Positions 42,190 through 53,736 are shown, counted from the first letter of the stretch. The stretch is DNA of 64,000 bases from CBDATA01 sp965215615 (GCA_965215615.1 OZ244068.1:620001-684000); one strand, 5' to 3'. Notes: generated by a model not told the origin, from the sequence alone. A program made the numbers and translations.

Positions 42190-43575
42190 TCAGGCCGGCC
42201 AGCCGGTGATCTGGAACACCAAGAGGACGACCAGGAGCCCGACCGCGATCCAGCCCGGCTTCGCCGCTCCGCGAATCGCGCCAAGGACTGTTCCATCGGC
42301 TTCTTGTCGGCGCGTTTCGAGGCCGGAGAATCGCTCCTCCAGATTGTTGCGTATCTCTTCCTGTGCATTCCTGTCCACCTCGCCACGTGCAGCATCGATT
42401 TCAGCAATCAGTTTTCGGGTTTCTTCGTCCGCTTCTTCTCGCGATTTCTCGGTTTCTTGGGAGGTGCGTTGGAGCAGATCGGCAAGTTCCTTTCGCGCCT
42501 TTTCGTTCACTTCTCCGCGGGCGTTGTCGGTTTCCGCGATGAGATTGCGGGTTTTTCCGTCCGCTTCTTCCCGGGCTTTTTCGGCTTTTTGAGAGATGCG
42601 TTGGAGCAGGTCGGCGAGCTCCTTTCGCACTTTTTCGTTCACTTTTCCGCGGGCGTTGTCGGTTTCCGCGATGAGATTGCGGGTTTTTCCGTCCGCTTCT
42701 TCCCGCGATTTTTCGGCTTTTTGAGAGATGCGTTGGAGCAGGTCGGCAAGTTCCTTTCGCGCCTTTTCGTTCGCTTCTCCGCGGGCGTTGTCGGTTTCCG
42801 CGATGAGGTTGCGGGTTTTTCCGTCCGCTTCTTCCCGCGATTTTTCGGCTTTTTGAGAGATGCGTTGGAGCAGGTCGGAGAGCTCCTTTCGCACCTTTTC
42901 GTTCGCTTCTCCGCGGGCGTTGTCGGTTTCCGTGATCCACTCCTGGGTCTCGGTCGCCGCGGAGCCTATCCGCTTTCGGGTTTCTTCGTCCGCCCCGTCC
43001 CGATGTTCTCTTGTTTCCCTGGAGATTTGTTGGAACAAATCGGTGATCTCTCTTTGCGCCTTTTCGTTCACCTCGCCACGGGTTCTATCGGTGTTCGTGA
43101 TGAGGTTGCGGGTTTTTCCGTCCGCTTCTTCTCGCGATTTCTCGGTTTCCTGGGAGATGCGTTGGAGCAGATCGGCGAGTTCCTTTCGCGCCTTTTCGTT
43201 CGCTTCTCCGCGGGCGTTGTCGGTTTCCGTGATCCACTCCTGGGTCTCGGTCGCCGCGGAGCCTATCCGCTCTCTGGTATCGCCGATCGCCACGCGGAGC
43301 TGCGCAGTATCCGCAGCTTCAAGGACTTCAATGGCTTTCCGGATTTCCTGCTCGGCATTCACCAATGATTTGGCTACATCACGAGTCTCCTTGACCATCG
43401 CACCGAGTTCGGTCGCTGCGTCCTTGAACGATGTCGCTGCGTCCTTGAACGATGTCGCAGAGTCGTCCAGGGAGCCCTGAATCGAGATGATTCCTTCGAG
43501 ATTCTCTACAAATTTCTGTACACGGTTATGCAGTCCTTCGATTTTTCCGTTGAGTTGTTGGCTGATATCGCTCAT
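42190..43575 (-). CDS. Tail-anchored coiled-coil protein with 44-residue repeats
   Basis: A 461-residue protein. Residues 1-110 are helical with a tandem ATSFKDAATSFKDAAT. From about 118 to 430 are about seven repeats of 44 residues (DNARGEANEKARKELADLLQ, then RISQKAEKSREEADGKTRNL and IAET). One repeat is 55 long because of an extra TETQEWITETD-type 11-mer, so all lengths are multiples of 11, the hendecad period of long right-handed coiled coils. The C-terminus is a single membrane helix (PGWIAVGLLVVLLVFQITGW), so it would be anchored at the inner membrane with the rod in the cytoplasm. No enzymatic motif. It starts 26 bp after the helicase stop and shares its strand, so both are probably one operon. 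Function is unknown. Confidence 0.8.
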   Translation of the reverse strand: MSDISQQLNGKIEGLHNRVQKFVENLEGIISIQGSLDDSATSFKDAATSFKDAATELGAMVKETRDVAKSLVNAEQEIRKAIEVLEAADTAQLRVAIGDTRERIGSAATETQEWITETDNARGEANEKARKELADLLQRISQETEKSREEADGKTRNLITNTDRTRGEVNEKAQREITDLFQQISRETREHRDGADEETRKRIGSAATETQEWITETDNARGEANEKVRKELSDLLQRISQKAEKSREEADGKTRNLIAETDNARGEANEKARKELADLLQRISQKAEKSREEADGKTRNLIAETDNARGKVNEKVRKELADLLQRISQKAEKAREEADGKTRNLIAETDNARGEVNEKARKELADLLQRTSQETEKSREEADEETRKLIAEIDAARGEVDRNAQEEIRNNLEERFSGLETRRQEADGTVLGAIRGAAKPGWIAVGLLVVLLVFQITGWPA

Positions 43576-43601
43576 CGATCTTCGGATGCCTCCCTATCGA
43601 T

Positions 43602-46600
43602 TTATGGGTTCAAGTGAGTATCGGCGCTCCAGCTCCTCAGCAGATCGCCTCGGCGCTCCAGCGTGTTCCACGTCCTCTCGAGCAACGCCGCCTCGTGGAT
43701 GTGGTGGACGATTTGTTCATGAGACGCGAGCACCGGGAGCCACCCCAAGAGTCGGCGTGCCACGGCCTCCTTGAGGGGCGTGACACCGGAGGAGTCGTCT
43801 TCCGTGAATTCATGCAGGCCCCATGCGATCGGCGCCGCGAGCGCCGCGTTACGCTCCGAGTCTTCGGCTGAGAAAGAAACGATCTCGTCCAGGCACGCGA
43901 CTGCGTTTTCGGGAGACGCGCCAACTTTTTCGTTGAATTCCAAGGCTGACTTCAGCTCGTTGGCAGCGACAGCCTCATCCCGATCGGAGCACCAGCACTC
44001 GACGAGGGCACGCCCGAGTCGCAAGCCCGGATGGCTGGGAGACGACTCCAGCAATCGAATGAAGATACCGCGCATTTCGCCCGCCTCGACTCCGATCTGA
44101 GCTTTATCGAGCACGAACTGCCACCACTCTTTCCAGTCGATATCAGATTTTTCGGCCAGGTCGGCACCTTCCCGCGCCCAGTCTCCTTCCTGCAGAACAC
44201 TGAGGATCCGGCTCCGGATTTCCTCGTCTGTTTTGCACTGCCGGGCCAGGCGCGAAACTTCCCGGATCATCCCGCGGCGGGATTTTTCGATCTGGTCGTA
44301 GGTGTAGTCCACCAGTACTTCGGCGAGAGCGAGCGCCGTCTCGCGGGGGGATCCCTCGGGGATCCGGTCCAGCCGATCCAGCCACGGCTTTGATGTCGCT
44401 GGCTGCGCTGCTTGCAGGTACTTTCGGAGACTTCGGTCCCAATCCTCTTGACATGGTTCGGACAGATCGATTTCGTAGCGCTTGCTGCCCCACTCCTTGC
44501 GGTAATCCTCGACCACTCCCACCTGACGCAATCGGAAGATCGCCTTTTCCTTTTGTTTGTCTTTGTTTTCACTCTTTGCGAACGAAACGACCTGCCGTCG
44601 CTCCCAGGATTCGCCAAAATCGCTCAATATTTTTTCGATGTCTTCAAGGTCATCCTTTTTCCCTTGGAAGGAGTTGAGGTGAAAATAGAGCTGGCTTCCC
44701 AGATCGTCATCAAAACCTCGACCATCGGGCCATTGATCGTATTGCTGGCGAAGTTCATCGAAATCGAGGTTCCCGAGCATTTTTTCGGTCTCCTTCTGAT
44801 CCCGCTCGGAACTGATCAGGAGGCAGTGTGCGGGGTGCTCATCCCTTCCGGCACGGCCGACGATCTGGTAGAGCTCTTCAATACTTGATGGCAACCCAAA
44901 AACGACGATGTAGCGGATGTTCGGCTTGTCGATCCCCATGCCGAAAGCCTTGGTCGAAACCAGGGTAGAAACCTCGTTTCCGGTGAACCGATCGGCGGCC
45001 TTGCTTTTCCGATTCATCCACTCGTCGTCGGACCCCTTAAATCTCTTGGGTTTACTTCCAGCGTATTTTTCGGGCTCCTGATCTGTCACTCTGGTAACCG
45101 TCTTGGCCACATCGTACAGACCATCCGGGCCATTTACCACTCGAAGAAAAATGATCCCACTGCTTGTCTCTTTGTCTTTTGGCCTCCAGAATTCGGCATG
45201 AGGCTTCTGGAAAAAAGACGGAATCCCTCGCAGAATTCCCGGCAACGCATCCCGCGCTCGATCTTTCAGTTTAAAGCGGTTCATGCGATAGTGCAGCTCT
45301 TTCCGGTCGAAGGATTCCGGTCGGATTACGGCATCCGACTGGCCTCGGTCGATCCCGAGTTCCACCAGCGTATCCCGGACGACCGCGCGGGATGCCGTTC
45401 CGGTCAGGCCGAGCAGCGGCGGCGAGGCATCACCGCTCTTCTTGCAGTGGGTTCTGATGTTCACGCCGAGATTCAGGTACGCCGGTCGAAAATCGTGGCC
45501 CCACTCGGAAACGCAGTGCGCTTCGTCCACGACACCGAGATTGACAGGCGAGTCCTGGACGAACTCATGGAGCTCGCTGCGGAAGCGTCCGATCTGCAGC
45601 CTTTCCGGGGCCAACAACAGAAAACGGCAGGAACCGTCGCCTAGCGCCCGGCGAATTCGATCCCTGTCTTTCTCAGGTGTGCCGCGATGGATGCCCGCGG
45701 CCCGGTCGAGTCCGTAGCGACGCATACCCCTCAACTGGTCGTCGATGAGTGCAACCAGCGGATCCACGACCAGAGTCCACCCCGGCATGAGCAATCCCGC
45801 GAGCTGGTAGATGAGGCTCTTGCCGGCTCCGGTGGTCAACAGAACGAGGCAATCTCTCCCTCGGAGGACGGTATGAATTGCCTCGGCTTGTCCTTCCCGG
45901 AATTTGAATTTCCGGAATCCATGCTGGAGAAAAATCCGCAGAGCCCGCTTGGGCGGCTCCTGAAGTTCTGTGTGCCGTATGCGAAGTGGTGATAGCGAAT
46001 CTTTCGACTTCAGGTCCACCGGCACGAAGACCGGTCGAAGAACGAAACCTTCGTTTCTTTCGGATTTGTGGAACGGGCTTGCCCCGTGTTCTACGGCCAG
46101 TCGGAAGCGGGTGCCGATATTCTCGGGGGTCGCTGTGATCTCCTCCCAGTGGTTACCCGTCCAGCGTCGCGCCACTCTCGCCGCTTCTGTTTTCACAACG
46201 CAAACTTCGGGAGCTGTGCCCAGATCGTAGATCTCGTCGAATGCTTGAAGCAGGTCGAGCAGATCCCAAATACCGGCCACGGTCGCCTGATCCCCGCCGG
46301 TCAGCTCGATCATCCACTGGCTTTCGGGGCGAAGAAAGCCGAGTTCGAGGGCACGAACGAGAGCGAACTGTACTTGGGTCGCACGGGCGCAGCTCACGAC
46401 GAAGCGCGCCTCCGGGGTGATCTGGTGTTCTTGCGCGCGCTTACGAAGATCCTGGTAGCCATTGGAGATCTTCTCCAGCATCGATCCTTCGCCCCGTAGC
46501 ACTTCCTCGTTCTTGACCCGGAGCACCCGGAAACCGCCGCTTTTGAGCTCTTTGTCTCGCTGGGCGTCATCACTGGTGTCGTGTTCCGGCCCATCCACCT

Positions 46601-47264
46601 CGATGACGGCCGGCCATTTTGCGAACGGGTGATAGAGCAGAAAATCCACCCGGCGGTGATCTCCTGCTGCCCCCAGCAGGGCACCAAATCCCGCTTGGGG
46701 TGTGAGCCAGTGCCCGGCGTCCTTTCCGGCCTCGGTAGGCAACCACGTGGTGAGAAAGGCGGCTTCGGCCTCCGTGAGTCGCTTGTCCGAGTTGTCCGAG
46801 CCCTTCTGTGCCGGGTCGAATCCGAAAGCCGGGTCGAGAGCGAACTCGTCGCGCTCCGCCGCCACGCGGAGGATGCTTTCGGCCGAAACCGTGCTGTTCA
46901 GCTTCCAGCCCACTTCGGTAGGGTCGGGCTCTCCCTTTCGTGGCTCGTCCAGGCGCTTCGCTTCCCCGATCAACCCATGTTCGCCGAGGGCTGCCTTTTC
47001 TATTCCGAGAGTGGGAGGGGGAGCCACGCCCCGCCGCAAGAATTTGGCCAGCAGACCAGCTATGAAAGCCGTGTCTTCGTTGCTTTCGGGGTGTGAAGAT
47101 GGGTAGGTCAGGGAGCATTGCGTAAGCGTACGTCGGGCCTTTTCGTTCTTATCCAGCGGCTCACGCGACAGCGCTCCGGGAAACGCCCCGACGCTCAGGT
47201 ACTCAACCGTGCGCTCCGGGAGATGGAAGTATGGACTCCAGGAAACGGGTTTTTCGGGCAACAA
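43602..47264 (-). CDS. RecQ-like helicase fused to a Vsr/DUF559-like nuclease domain
   Basis: A 1220-residue protein numbered from a TTG start. Residues about 195-260 have nuclease-like DHRRVDFLLYHP (Asp207), AVIEVDGPEHD (Glu222, Asp224) and DKELKSGGFRVLRVKNEEVL, as in Vsr/DUF559 endonucleases. Residues about 445-860 are a RecQ-type helicase: FREGQAEAIHTVLRGRDCLV, Walker A TTGAGKSLIYQ (478-488), VVDEAHCVSEWGHDFRPAYL (DEAH 580-583), STKAFGMGIDKPNIRYIVVF and QIVGRAGRDEHP. The C-terminal 350 residues are unassigned. The true start may be upstream: the same frame continues as protein-like sequence (RLLSFHSTAFTRHILLRLL) back to an ATT near 47318 with no ATG/GTG/TTG. A DNA-processing role, probably phage or plasmid defence, is inferred. 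Confidence 0.82.
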   Translation of the reverse strand: MLPEKPVSWSPYFHLPERTVEYLSVGAFPGALSREPLDKNEKARRTLTQCSLTYPSSHPESNEDTAFIAGLLAKFLRRGVAPPPTLGIEKAALGEHGLIGEAKRLDEPRKGEPDPTEVGWKLNSTVSAESILRVAAERDEFALDPAFGFDPAQKGSDNSDKRLTEAEAAFLTTWLPTEAGKDAGHWLTPQAGFGALLGAAGDHRRVDFLLYHPFAKWPAVIEVDGPEHDTSDDAQRDKELKSGGFRVLRVKNEEVLRGEGSMLEKISNGYQDLRKRAQEHQITPEARFVVSCARATQVQFALVRALELGFLRPESQWMIELTGGDQATVAGIWDLLDLLQAFDEIYDLGTAPEVCVVKTEAARVARRWTGNHWEEITATPENIGTRFRLAVEHGASPFHKSERNEGFVLRPVFVPVDLKSKDSLSPLRIRHTELQEPPKRALRIFLQHGFRKFKFREGQAEAIHTVLRGRDCLVLLTTGAGKSLIYQLAGLLMPGWTLVVDPLVALIDDQLRGMRRYGLDRAAGIHRGTPEKDRDRIRRALGDGSCRFLLLAPERLQIGRFRSELHEFVQDSPVNLGVVDEAHCVSEWGHDFRPAYLNLGVNIRTHCKKSGDASPPLLGLTGTASRAVVRDTLVELGIDRGQSDAVIRPESFDRKELHYRMNRFKLKDRARDALPGILRGIPSFFQKPHAEFWRPKDKETSSGIIFLRVVNGPDGLYDVAKTVTRVTDQEPEKYAGSKPKRFKGSDDEWMNRKSKAADRFTGNEVSTLVSTKAFGMGIDKPNIRYIVVFGLPSSIEELYQIVGRAGRDEHPAHCLLISSERDQKETEKMLGNLDFDELRQQYDQWPDGRGFDDDLGSQLYFHLNSFQGKKDDLEDIEKILSDFGESWERRQVVSFAKSENKDKQKEKAIFRLRQVGVVEDYRKEWGSKRYEIDLSEPCQEDWDRSLRKYLQAAQPATSKPWLDRLDRIPEGSPRETALALAEVLVDYTYDQIEKSRRGMIREVSRLARQCKTDEEIRSRILSVLQEGDWAREGADLAEKSDIDWKEWWQFVLDKAQIGVEAGEMRGIFIRLLESSPSHPGLRLGRALVECWCSDRDEAVAANELKSALEFNEKVGASPENAVACLDEIVSFSAEDSERNAALAAPIAWGLHEFTEDDSSGVTPLKEAVARRLLGWLPVLASHEQIVHHIHEAALLERTWNTLERRGDLLRSWSADTHLNP

Positions 47265-47427
47265 GCGAAGGAGGATATGCCGGGTGAAGGCAGTTGAATG
47301 GAAGCTGAGGAGGCGAATCGTACCGAATCCCTGACGGATCGGGCCGCCGTGCGGGGTACAGTTGTCCTTCCCCCGTGTCTTCTTCCGATTCCCGCGCCAA
47401 GGGCCATGACGCGCTTCGTGCCGCCGG

Positions 47428-47631
47428 ATGGAGCCCGACCCGGTGATCGAGTTCTACAAGCGGGATGTGGATCGCACGCTGTTGCGGCGCAATCTGGCGC
47501 TTTCTCCCACGGAGCGGGTCCGGAATCTCATGGCGCTTCAGGAACTGGCGGAAGAGGCGAGGCGGGCGGGCGCTTCTCTGAATGGGGAACGGGCAGCCGT
47601 TGTCAACGAGCGCGACCGGTTTCCGCATTGA
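47428..47631 (+). CDS. Small conserved hypothetical protein
   Basis: A 67-residue protein, MEPDPVIEFYKRDVDRTLLR with RNLALSPTERVRNLMALQELAEEARRAG, an all-helical pattern that I recall from small proteins encoded next to nucleotidyltransferase-like (AbiEii or MNT-type) genes. No such partner is adjacent here. It points away from the helicase gene; about 160 bp separate it from the helicase TTG and 110 bp from the possible ATT start. It may be a leftover of a lost module. Confidence 0.6.
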   Translation: MEPDPVIEFYKRDVDRTLLRRNLALSPTERVRNLMALQELAEEARRAGASLNGERAAVVNERDRFPH

Positions 47632-47752
47632 GCCGATATTCCGGTCCTCTCCGGTCCCATTCGGCTCGGAGTTTGTCAAAGTCGGGTAGATCCCGTCGGT
47701 CCTTCCACATCCCGGCGGCCGCCCGGATGACATCTTCGCGGGTCGTTTTCAT
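47603..47752 (-). CDS. Small protein, likely antitoxin fragment
   Basis: A 49-residue ORF, MKTTREDVIRAAAGMWKDRR with DLPDFDKLRAEWDRR. That ending resembles C-termini of small VapB/CopG-type antitoxins (DLPDFxxLRxEWDRR), but the DNA-binding N-terminus is absent, so it is a remnant or a short variant. It overlaps the convergent small gene by 29 bp. A few extra in-frame residues upstream (MTAAVRFAA) are possible. Confidence 0.45.
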   Translation of the reverse strand: MKTTREDVIRAAAGMWKDRRDLPDFDKLRAEWDRRGPEYRLNAETGRAR

Positions 47753-47806
47753 GGCCGCGAAGCGTACTGCGGCCGTCATTGGATTCCCCCGGGGACTCCC
47801 CCGGCG

Positions 47807-48777
47807 ATGATCTCCCTCGACTCCATCCGGGCGGCCGGCGAGCGCGCCGCGCCGCATGTCCTCCGGAGTCCGCTGGTCCCGCTGCGCCACGAGGGCCCGG
47901 ATGAGATCTGGCTGAAGCTCGAGAACCTCCAGCCGTTCTCCTGCTTCAAGATGCGCGCCGCCGCTTCGCTCTTCGGCTCGCTTTCCGATCGGGAGATCGC
48001 CCGCGGAGTCATCACCGCGAGCGCCGGGAACTGGGCGCAGGCAGTGGCCTTCATGGCGCGGGAGCGCGGGGTTCCCTGCACGGTGGTGGTTCCCGAAACC
48101 TCCCCCGAGAACAAGCGCCGGACGGTGGCGGCGCTCGGGGCCGAAGTGGTGGTCGCGCCCTTCGCCGACTGGTGGCAAGCGATTGTTTCCCACGAGTGGA
48201 AGGGCCGCGACCTCCGTTTCGTCCATCCGGTGGAAGAGGAGCCGGTGATGGCGGGAAACGGAGTGGTCGGTCTCGAAATCCTCGAAGACCTGCCGGATGT
48301 GGACGCGGTCCTGGTGCCGTTCGGCGGGGGCGGGCTGAGCATCGGCATCGCGAGTGCGCTCAGGGGAATGGGTTCGGATGCCCCGGTGCATCCGGTGGAA
48401 ACCTCGTCGTCCCCCAAACTGGCCCGTGCGGTGGAGCGCGGAAGCCCGACCTGGATCGAGACGACCCCGAGCTTCGTGGACGGGATCGGCGGCAACACCG
48501 TGCTCGAACCGATGTGGGATCTGGTTCAGGAGCTGCTCGCCGGGCCGCTGCTGGCTACGCCGGACGAGATCGCCGAGGCCATTCGGGTCGTGATTGCGCG
48601 TGCCCGGGTGGTTCCGGAGGGCGCGGGTGCCTGCCCGGTGGCGGTGGCGCTCGCCGGACGGGTGCCCGGTGGGACTCCAGGTCGGGTCCGGAAGATCGTC
48701 TGCGTGGTCTCCGGAGGCAACATCGAGACGGGCGTGCTGCGCCGGGTGCTGGACGGCGAGACTCCGGACTCGGCGCG

Positions 48778-48781
<4 letters not shown>
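47807..48781 (+). CDS. PLP-dependent threonine dehydratase/serine racemase-like enzyme
   Basis: A 324-residue fold-type II PLP enzyme: LKLENLQPFSCFKMRAAASL with the PLP Lys48, TASAGNWAQAVAFMARERG (normally SxGNHxQ) and VLVPFGGGGLSIGIASALRG. The Gly-rich loop and the later CVVSGGN are intact. The segment SCFKMRAA replaces the usual SFKxRGA, and GNWAQ replaces GNHAQ, so substrate specificity may differ from threonine dehydratase. The 3' end overlaps the aconitase stop: the two genes share CTAG at 48778-48781. Confidence 0.85.
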
Positions 48782-51459
<2,678 letters not shown>

Positions 51460-51522
51460 GGTCGTTAGAGGGGGCGTAAGGATAGCCGGGCCTGATTCGC
51501 CCCCCGGCAGATACTTCGAGAC

Positions 51523-52254
51523 ATGACCGATCCCCTGCCTCCACCCCCTCCCGATCCGGAGCCGCCCGCTCCCCGTTTCGATCTCGGGGAGATCCTCGGG
51601 GCCGCCTTCCGTGATCCGGCGGCGCTCCACAAATTCGTGCTCGGGTCCATCGCCGTCGTGCTGATCCCCTTCTTCGGGATCGGTCTGTTGGCGCTCGTCG
51701 GGTTCATGGCGCGGACGATCCGGAACGGGCTCGAAGGCCGGGAGCACCCGCTCGCCGACTGGGATGACCTCGGCGGGATCCTGATGGACGGCCTCCGGGT
51801 TCTCGGCGTGGGGCTCGTCTGGCTGGTGGCCGCCTTCGCTGCCGGCGGCCTCGTGTTCGCGATGGCGGCGGCCGCCGGGGGGATCGCCGGGGCCATGCAC
51901 TCCGAGGTCGGGGGCGTGATCGCGGCGCTCGGCGCGGTGGTGGCCTTTGGTTTCCTGATCGTGCTGATCCTGCTGGGGCACATCCTTTTCCCGGTCGCGC
52001 TCATCCGGATGATGGCGGCCGACCGGTTCTCGGAGGCGCTCCGTCTCGATGCCATCCTCGGCCTCGTCGGCAGCAAGCTGCGCTTCAGCATCTACTTGTT
52101 GCTCACCATCCTGCTGGTCGAGATCCTCGGCGACTTGACCATCCTGTTTTGCCTGGTCGGCATCATCCCCGGAACCTTCTGGGCCTTCGCTACCTACGGG
52201 GTTGCGATGGGCCACGCCGGACGAGCGATGGGAGTGGAGCCGGAGAGCGCCTGA
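51523..52254 (+). CDS. DUF4013-family membrane protein
   Basis: A 243-residue protein with a Pro-rich N-terminus (PPPPPDPEPPAPRFDLGEIL) and about five membrane helices (KFVLGSIAVVLIPFFGIGLLALVG, a Gly/Ala-rich helix near VAAFAAGGLVFAMAAAAGG, FLIVLILLGHILFPVALIRM and two more). GREHPLADWDDLGGILMDG is the DUF4013 signature. The role is unknown. It is divergent from acnA and is followed by a stretch (52255-52541) whose only recognised feature is the repeat element at 52307. Confidence 0.78.
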   Translation: MTDPLPPPPPDPEPPAPRFDLGEILGAAFRDPAALHKFVLGSIAVVLIPFFGIGLLALVGFMARTIRNGLEGREHPLADWDDLGGILMDGLRVLGVGLVWLVAAFAAGGLVFAMAAAAGGIAGAMHSEVGGVIAALGAVVAFGFLIVLILLGHILFPVALIRMMAADRFSEALRLDAILGLVGSKLRFSIYLLLTILLVEILGDLTILFCLVGIIPGTFWAFATYGVAMGHAGRAMGVEPESA

Positions 52255-52306
52255 CGAGTCCGGTGACCGCTTCGGTTTCGGATTCGCACCGGGGTAGAGC
52301 TTGTGT

Positions 52307-52491
52307 TAGCAGGCTGTGGATAAACTGGCGTGAGCACCGAGACGGGTGAGGCGCCCGGCTGACAAGGCGCGTGAGTGAGCAATAGCAGCGCTATTTCGAG
52401 CGAATCGCAACGAAGAGCGAGCCTCCAGGCGAGCGTTCAGACGGGATGCATCGCTCGTCGAATGCCGCGTTAGTTTTTCCACAGCCCGCTA
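52307..52491. mobile_element. MITE-like element with TA flanks
   Basis: TAGCAGGCTGTGGATAAACT at 52307-52326 and the reverse complement of 52472-52491 (AGTTTTTCCACAGCCCGCTA) match at 18 of 20 positions. TA flanks both ends, as expected for an IS630/mariner-type TA target duplication. The 185-bp interior has no gene but contains a palindromic AATAGCAGCGCTATTT. It is most likely a non-autonomous miniature element. Confidence 0.65.
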
Positions 52492-52541
52492 GGTGGGGTA
52501 CGCCACAAAGTGCAGAAGAAGCCGTTCTTCCGGTCCGTCGG

Positions 52542-52661
52542 ATGCTGGATGCCTCGGTCCGGCAGGTTCTCGACCACGGAGCTGATCCGGAGCGGGTGGA
52601 GGCGTGGCGGGTCCGCCTGGAGGCTAGGATCGACCGGGTCGAGGATCTGCTCCGCGAGTAA
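52542..52661 (+). CDS. Short helical ORF, possibly a 5'-truncated gene
   Basis: About 39 residues, MLDASVRQVLDHGADPERVE with AWRVRLEARIDRVEDLLRE. It looks like the end of a small helical protein. The frame continues upstream as EEAVLPVRR and then into the MITE, so the original N-terminus may have been replaced by the element. It lies 16 bp before the next gene. Confidence 0.35.
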   Translation: MLDASVRQVLDHGADPERVEAWRVRLEARIDRVEDLLRE

Positions 52662-52677
52662 GGAGTAGAACCGTTTC

Positions 52678-52932
52678 GTGAGCGGAGACACGAAATGGAT
52701 CGTCGGGACCATCATCCCCACGATCCTGCTGGTGGCCGGGTTGCTCTCCGCGCAGATCGCCGGCGTGAACGCGCGGATTGACGATTTGAGCGATCGCGTT
52801 GAGCGTCTGGAGACAGACGTGCGGAACATGGATGCGCGCCTTCGCGCCGTGGAGATTGCCTTCGGGAAGATCGACCAGCGTCTCGAGACGCTGGAACGCG
52901 CCGTGCTCCCCGCGCCGGATTCGTCCAATTAG
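52678..52932 (+). CDS. Small membrane-anchored coiled-coil protein
   Basis: An 84-residue protein with GTG start: WIVGTIIPTILLVAGLLSA is one membrane helix and IDDLSDRVERLETDVRNMDARL onward is a coiled coil with heptad Leu/Ile. It is the intact counterpart of the broken gene at 7147-7454. No function is known for this type. GGAG is present about 12 bp upstream (GTAAGGAGTAG). Confidence 0.65.
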   Translation: MSGDTKWIVGTIIPTILLVAGLLSAQIAGVNARIDDLSDRVERLETDVRNMDARLRAVEIAFGKIDQRLETLERAVLPAPDSSN

Positions 52933-52973
52933 GCTTGCGGGGATAATCCGGCTCCCCCGAGGAGAGTCGCCCC

Positions 52974-53735
52974 GTGAGTCACCGTTTCGAGAATCGCGTC
53001 GCCATCGTCACCGGCGCTTCGAGCGGCATCGGCCGCGCCGTCGCGCTCGCGCTCGCCTCTGAAGGGGCGCGGGTGGTTCCGGTGGCGCGTCGGCGGGATC
53101 GTCTCGACGCGCTTGCTGGGGAGATGGGAGAGGCCGCGCCGATGGCCGGGGATGTCACCGACCCGGCGTTTCGTGAAAGCGTGGTGGGGGAGGCGCTCTC
53201 CCGGTTCGGGCGGCTGGACCACCTCGTGAACTCGGCCGGGGTCATCGCCTTCGGAACCATCGAGAACACGACCCTCGACGGCTGGAGGCAGATGTTCGCG
53301 CTGAACGTGGAGGCGTGCTTCGACCTGCTGCGCCTCGCGACTCCCGAGCTGCTCAGGACGAAGGGTTCGGTCGTCAACGTCTCGAGCGTGAACGGGATGC
53401 GCTCGTTTCCGGGGGTGCTCGCCTACAACTCGAGCAAGTCGGCGCTCGACCAGCTCACCCGCTGCGCGGCGCTCGAACTCGCGGCGAAGGGGGTACGGGT
53501 CAACTCGGTGAACCCCGGAGTGACCCGGACCGAACTCCACCGCGCCGGCGGGCTCGATGCCGAACGCTACGAGGCCTTCGTCGAGCACAGCCGGACCACC
53601 CATCCGATCGGCCGGGTGGGAACTCCGGAGGAAGTGGCGGCGCTCGCGCTCTTCCTGCTTTCGGATCAGGCGGCCTTCATCACCGGAGTCACCGTCCCGA
53701 TCGACGGCGGCCGCCACCTCACCTGCGCGCGGTAG
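52974..53735 (+). CDS. Short-chain dehydrogenase/reductase
   Basis: A 253-residue SDR with GTG start: AIVTGASSGIGRAVALAL (NAD(P) site), LVNSAGVIAFG, catalytic Ser in NVSSVNGM and Tyr/Lys in AYNSSKSALDQL (YxxxK), ending FITGVTVPIDGGRHLT. Substrate is unknown. Its stop is 1 bp from the convergent cstA stop. Confidence 0.9.
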   Translation: MSHRFENRVAIVTGASSGIGRAVALALASEGARVVPVARRRDRLDALAGEMGEAAPMAGDVTDPAFRESVVGEALSRFGRLDHLVNSAGVIAFGTIENTTLDGWRQMFALNVEACFDLLRLATPELLRTKGSVVNVSSVNGMRSFPGVLAYNSSKSALDQLTRCAALELAAKGVRVNSVNPGVTRTELHRAGGLDAERYEAFVEHSRTTHPIGRVGTPEEVAALALFLLSDQAAFITGVTVPIDGGRHLTCAR

Positions 53736-53736
53736 G

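Noticed and set aside
42016..43368. Repeat-rich plus-strand frame opposite the coiled-coil gene
   Set aside because: Its Phe/Arg repeats (RFSAGVVGFRDE) are the antisense reading of the 44-residue repeats and lack coding features.
52446..52541. N-terminal part of the 71-codon frame starting inside the MITE
   Set aside because: The start lies within the inverted-repeat element, so the first residues are element sequence, not gene.
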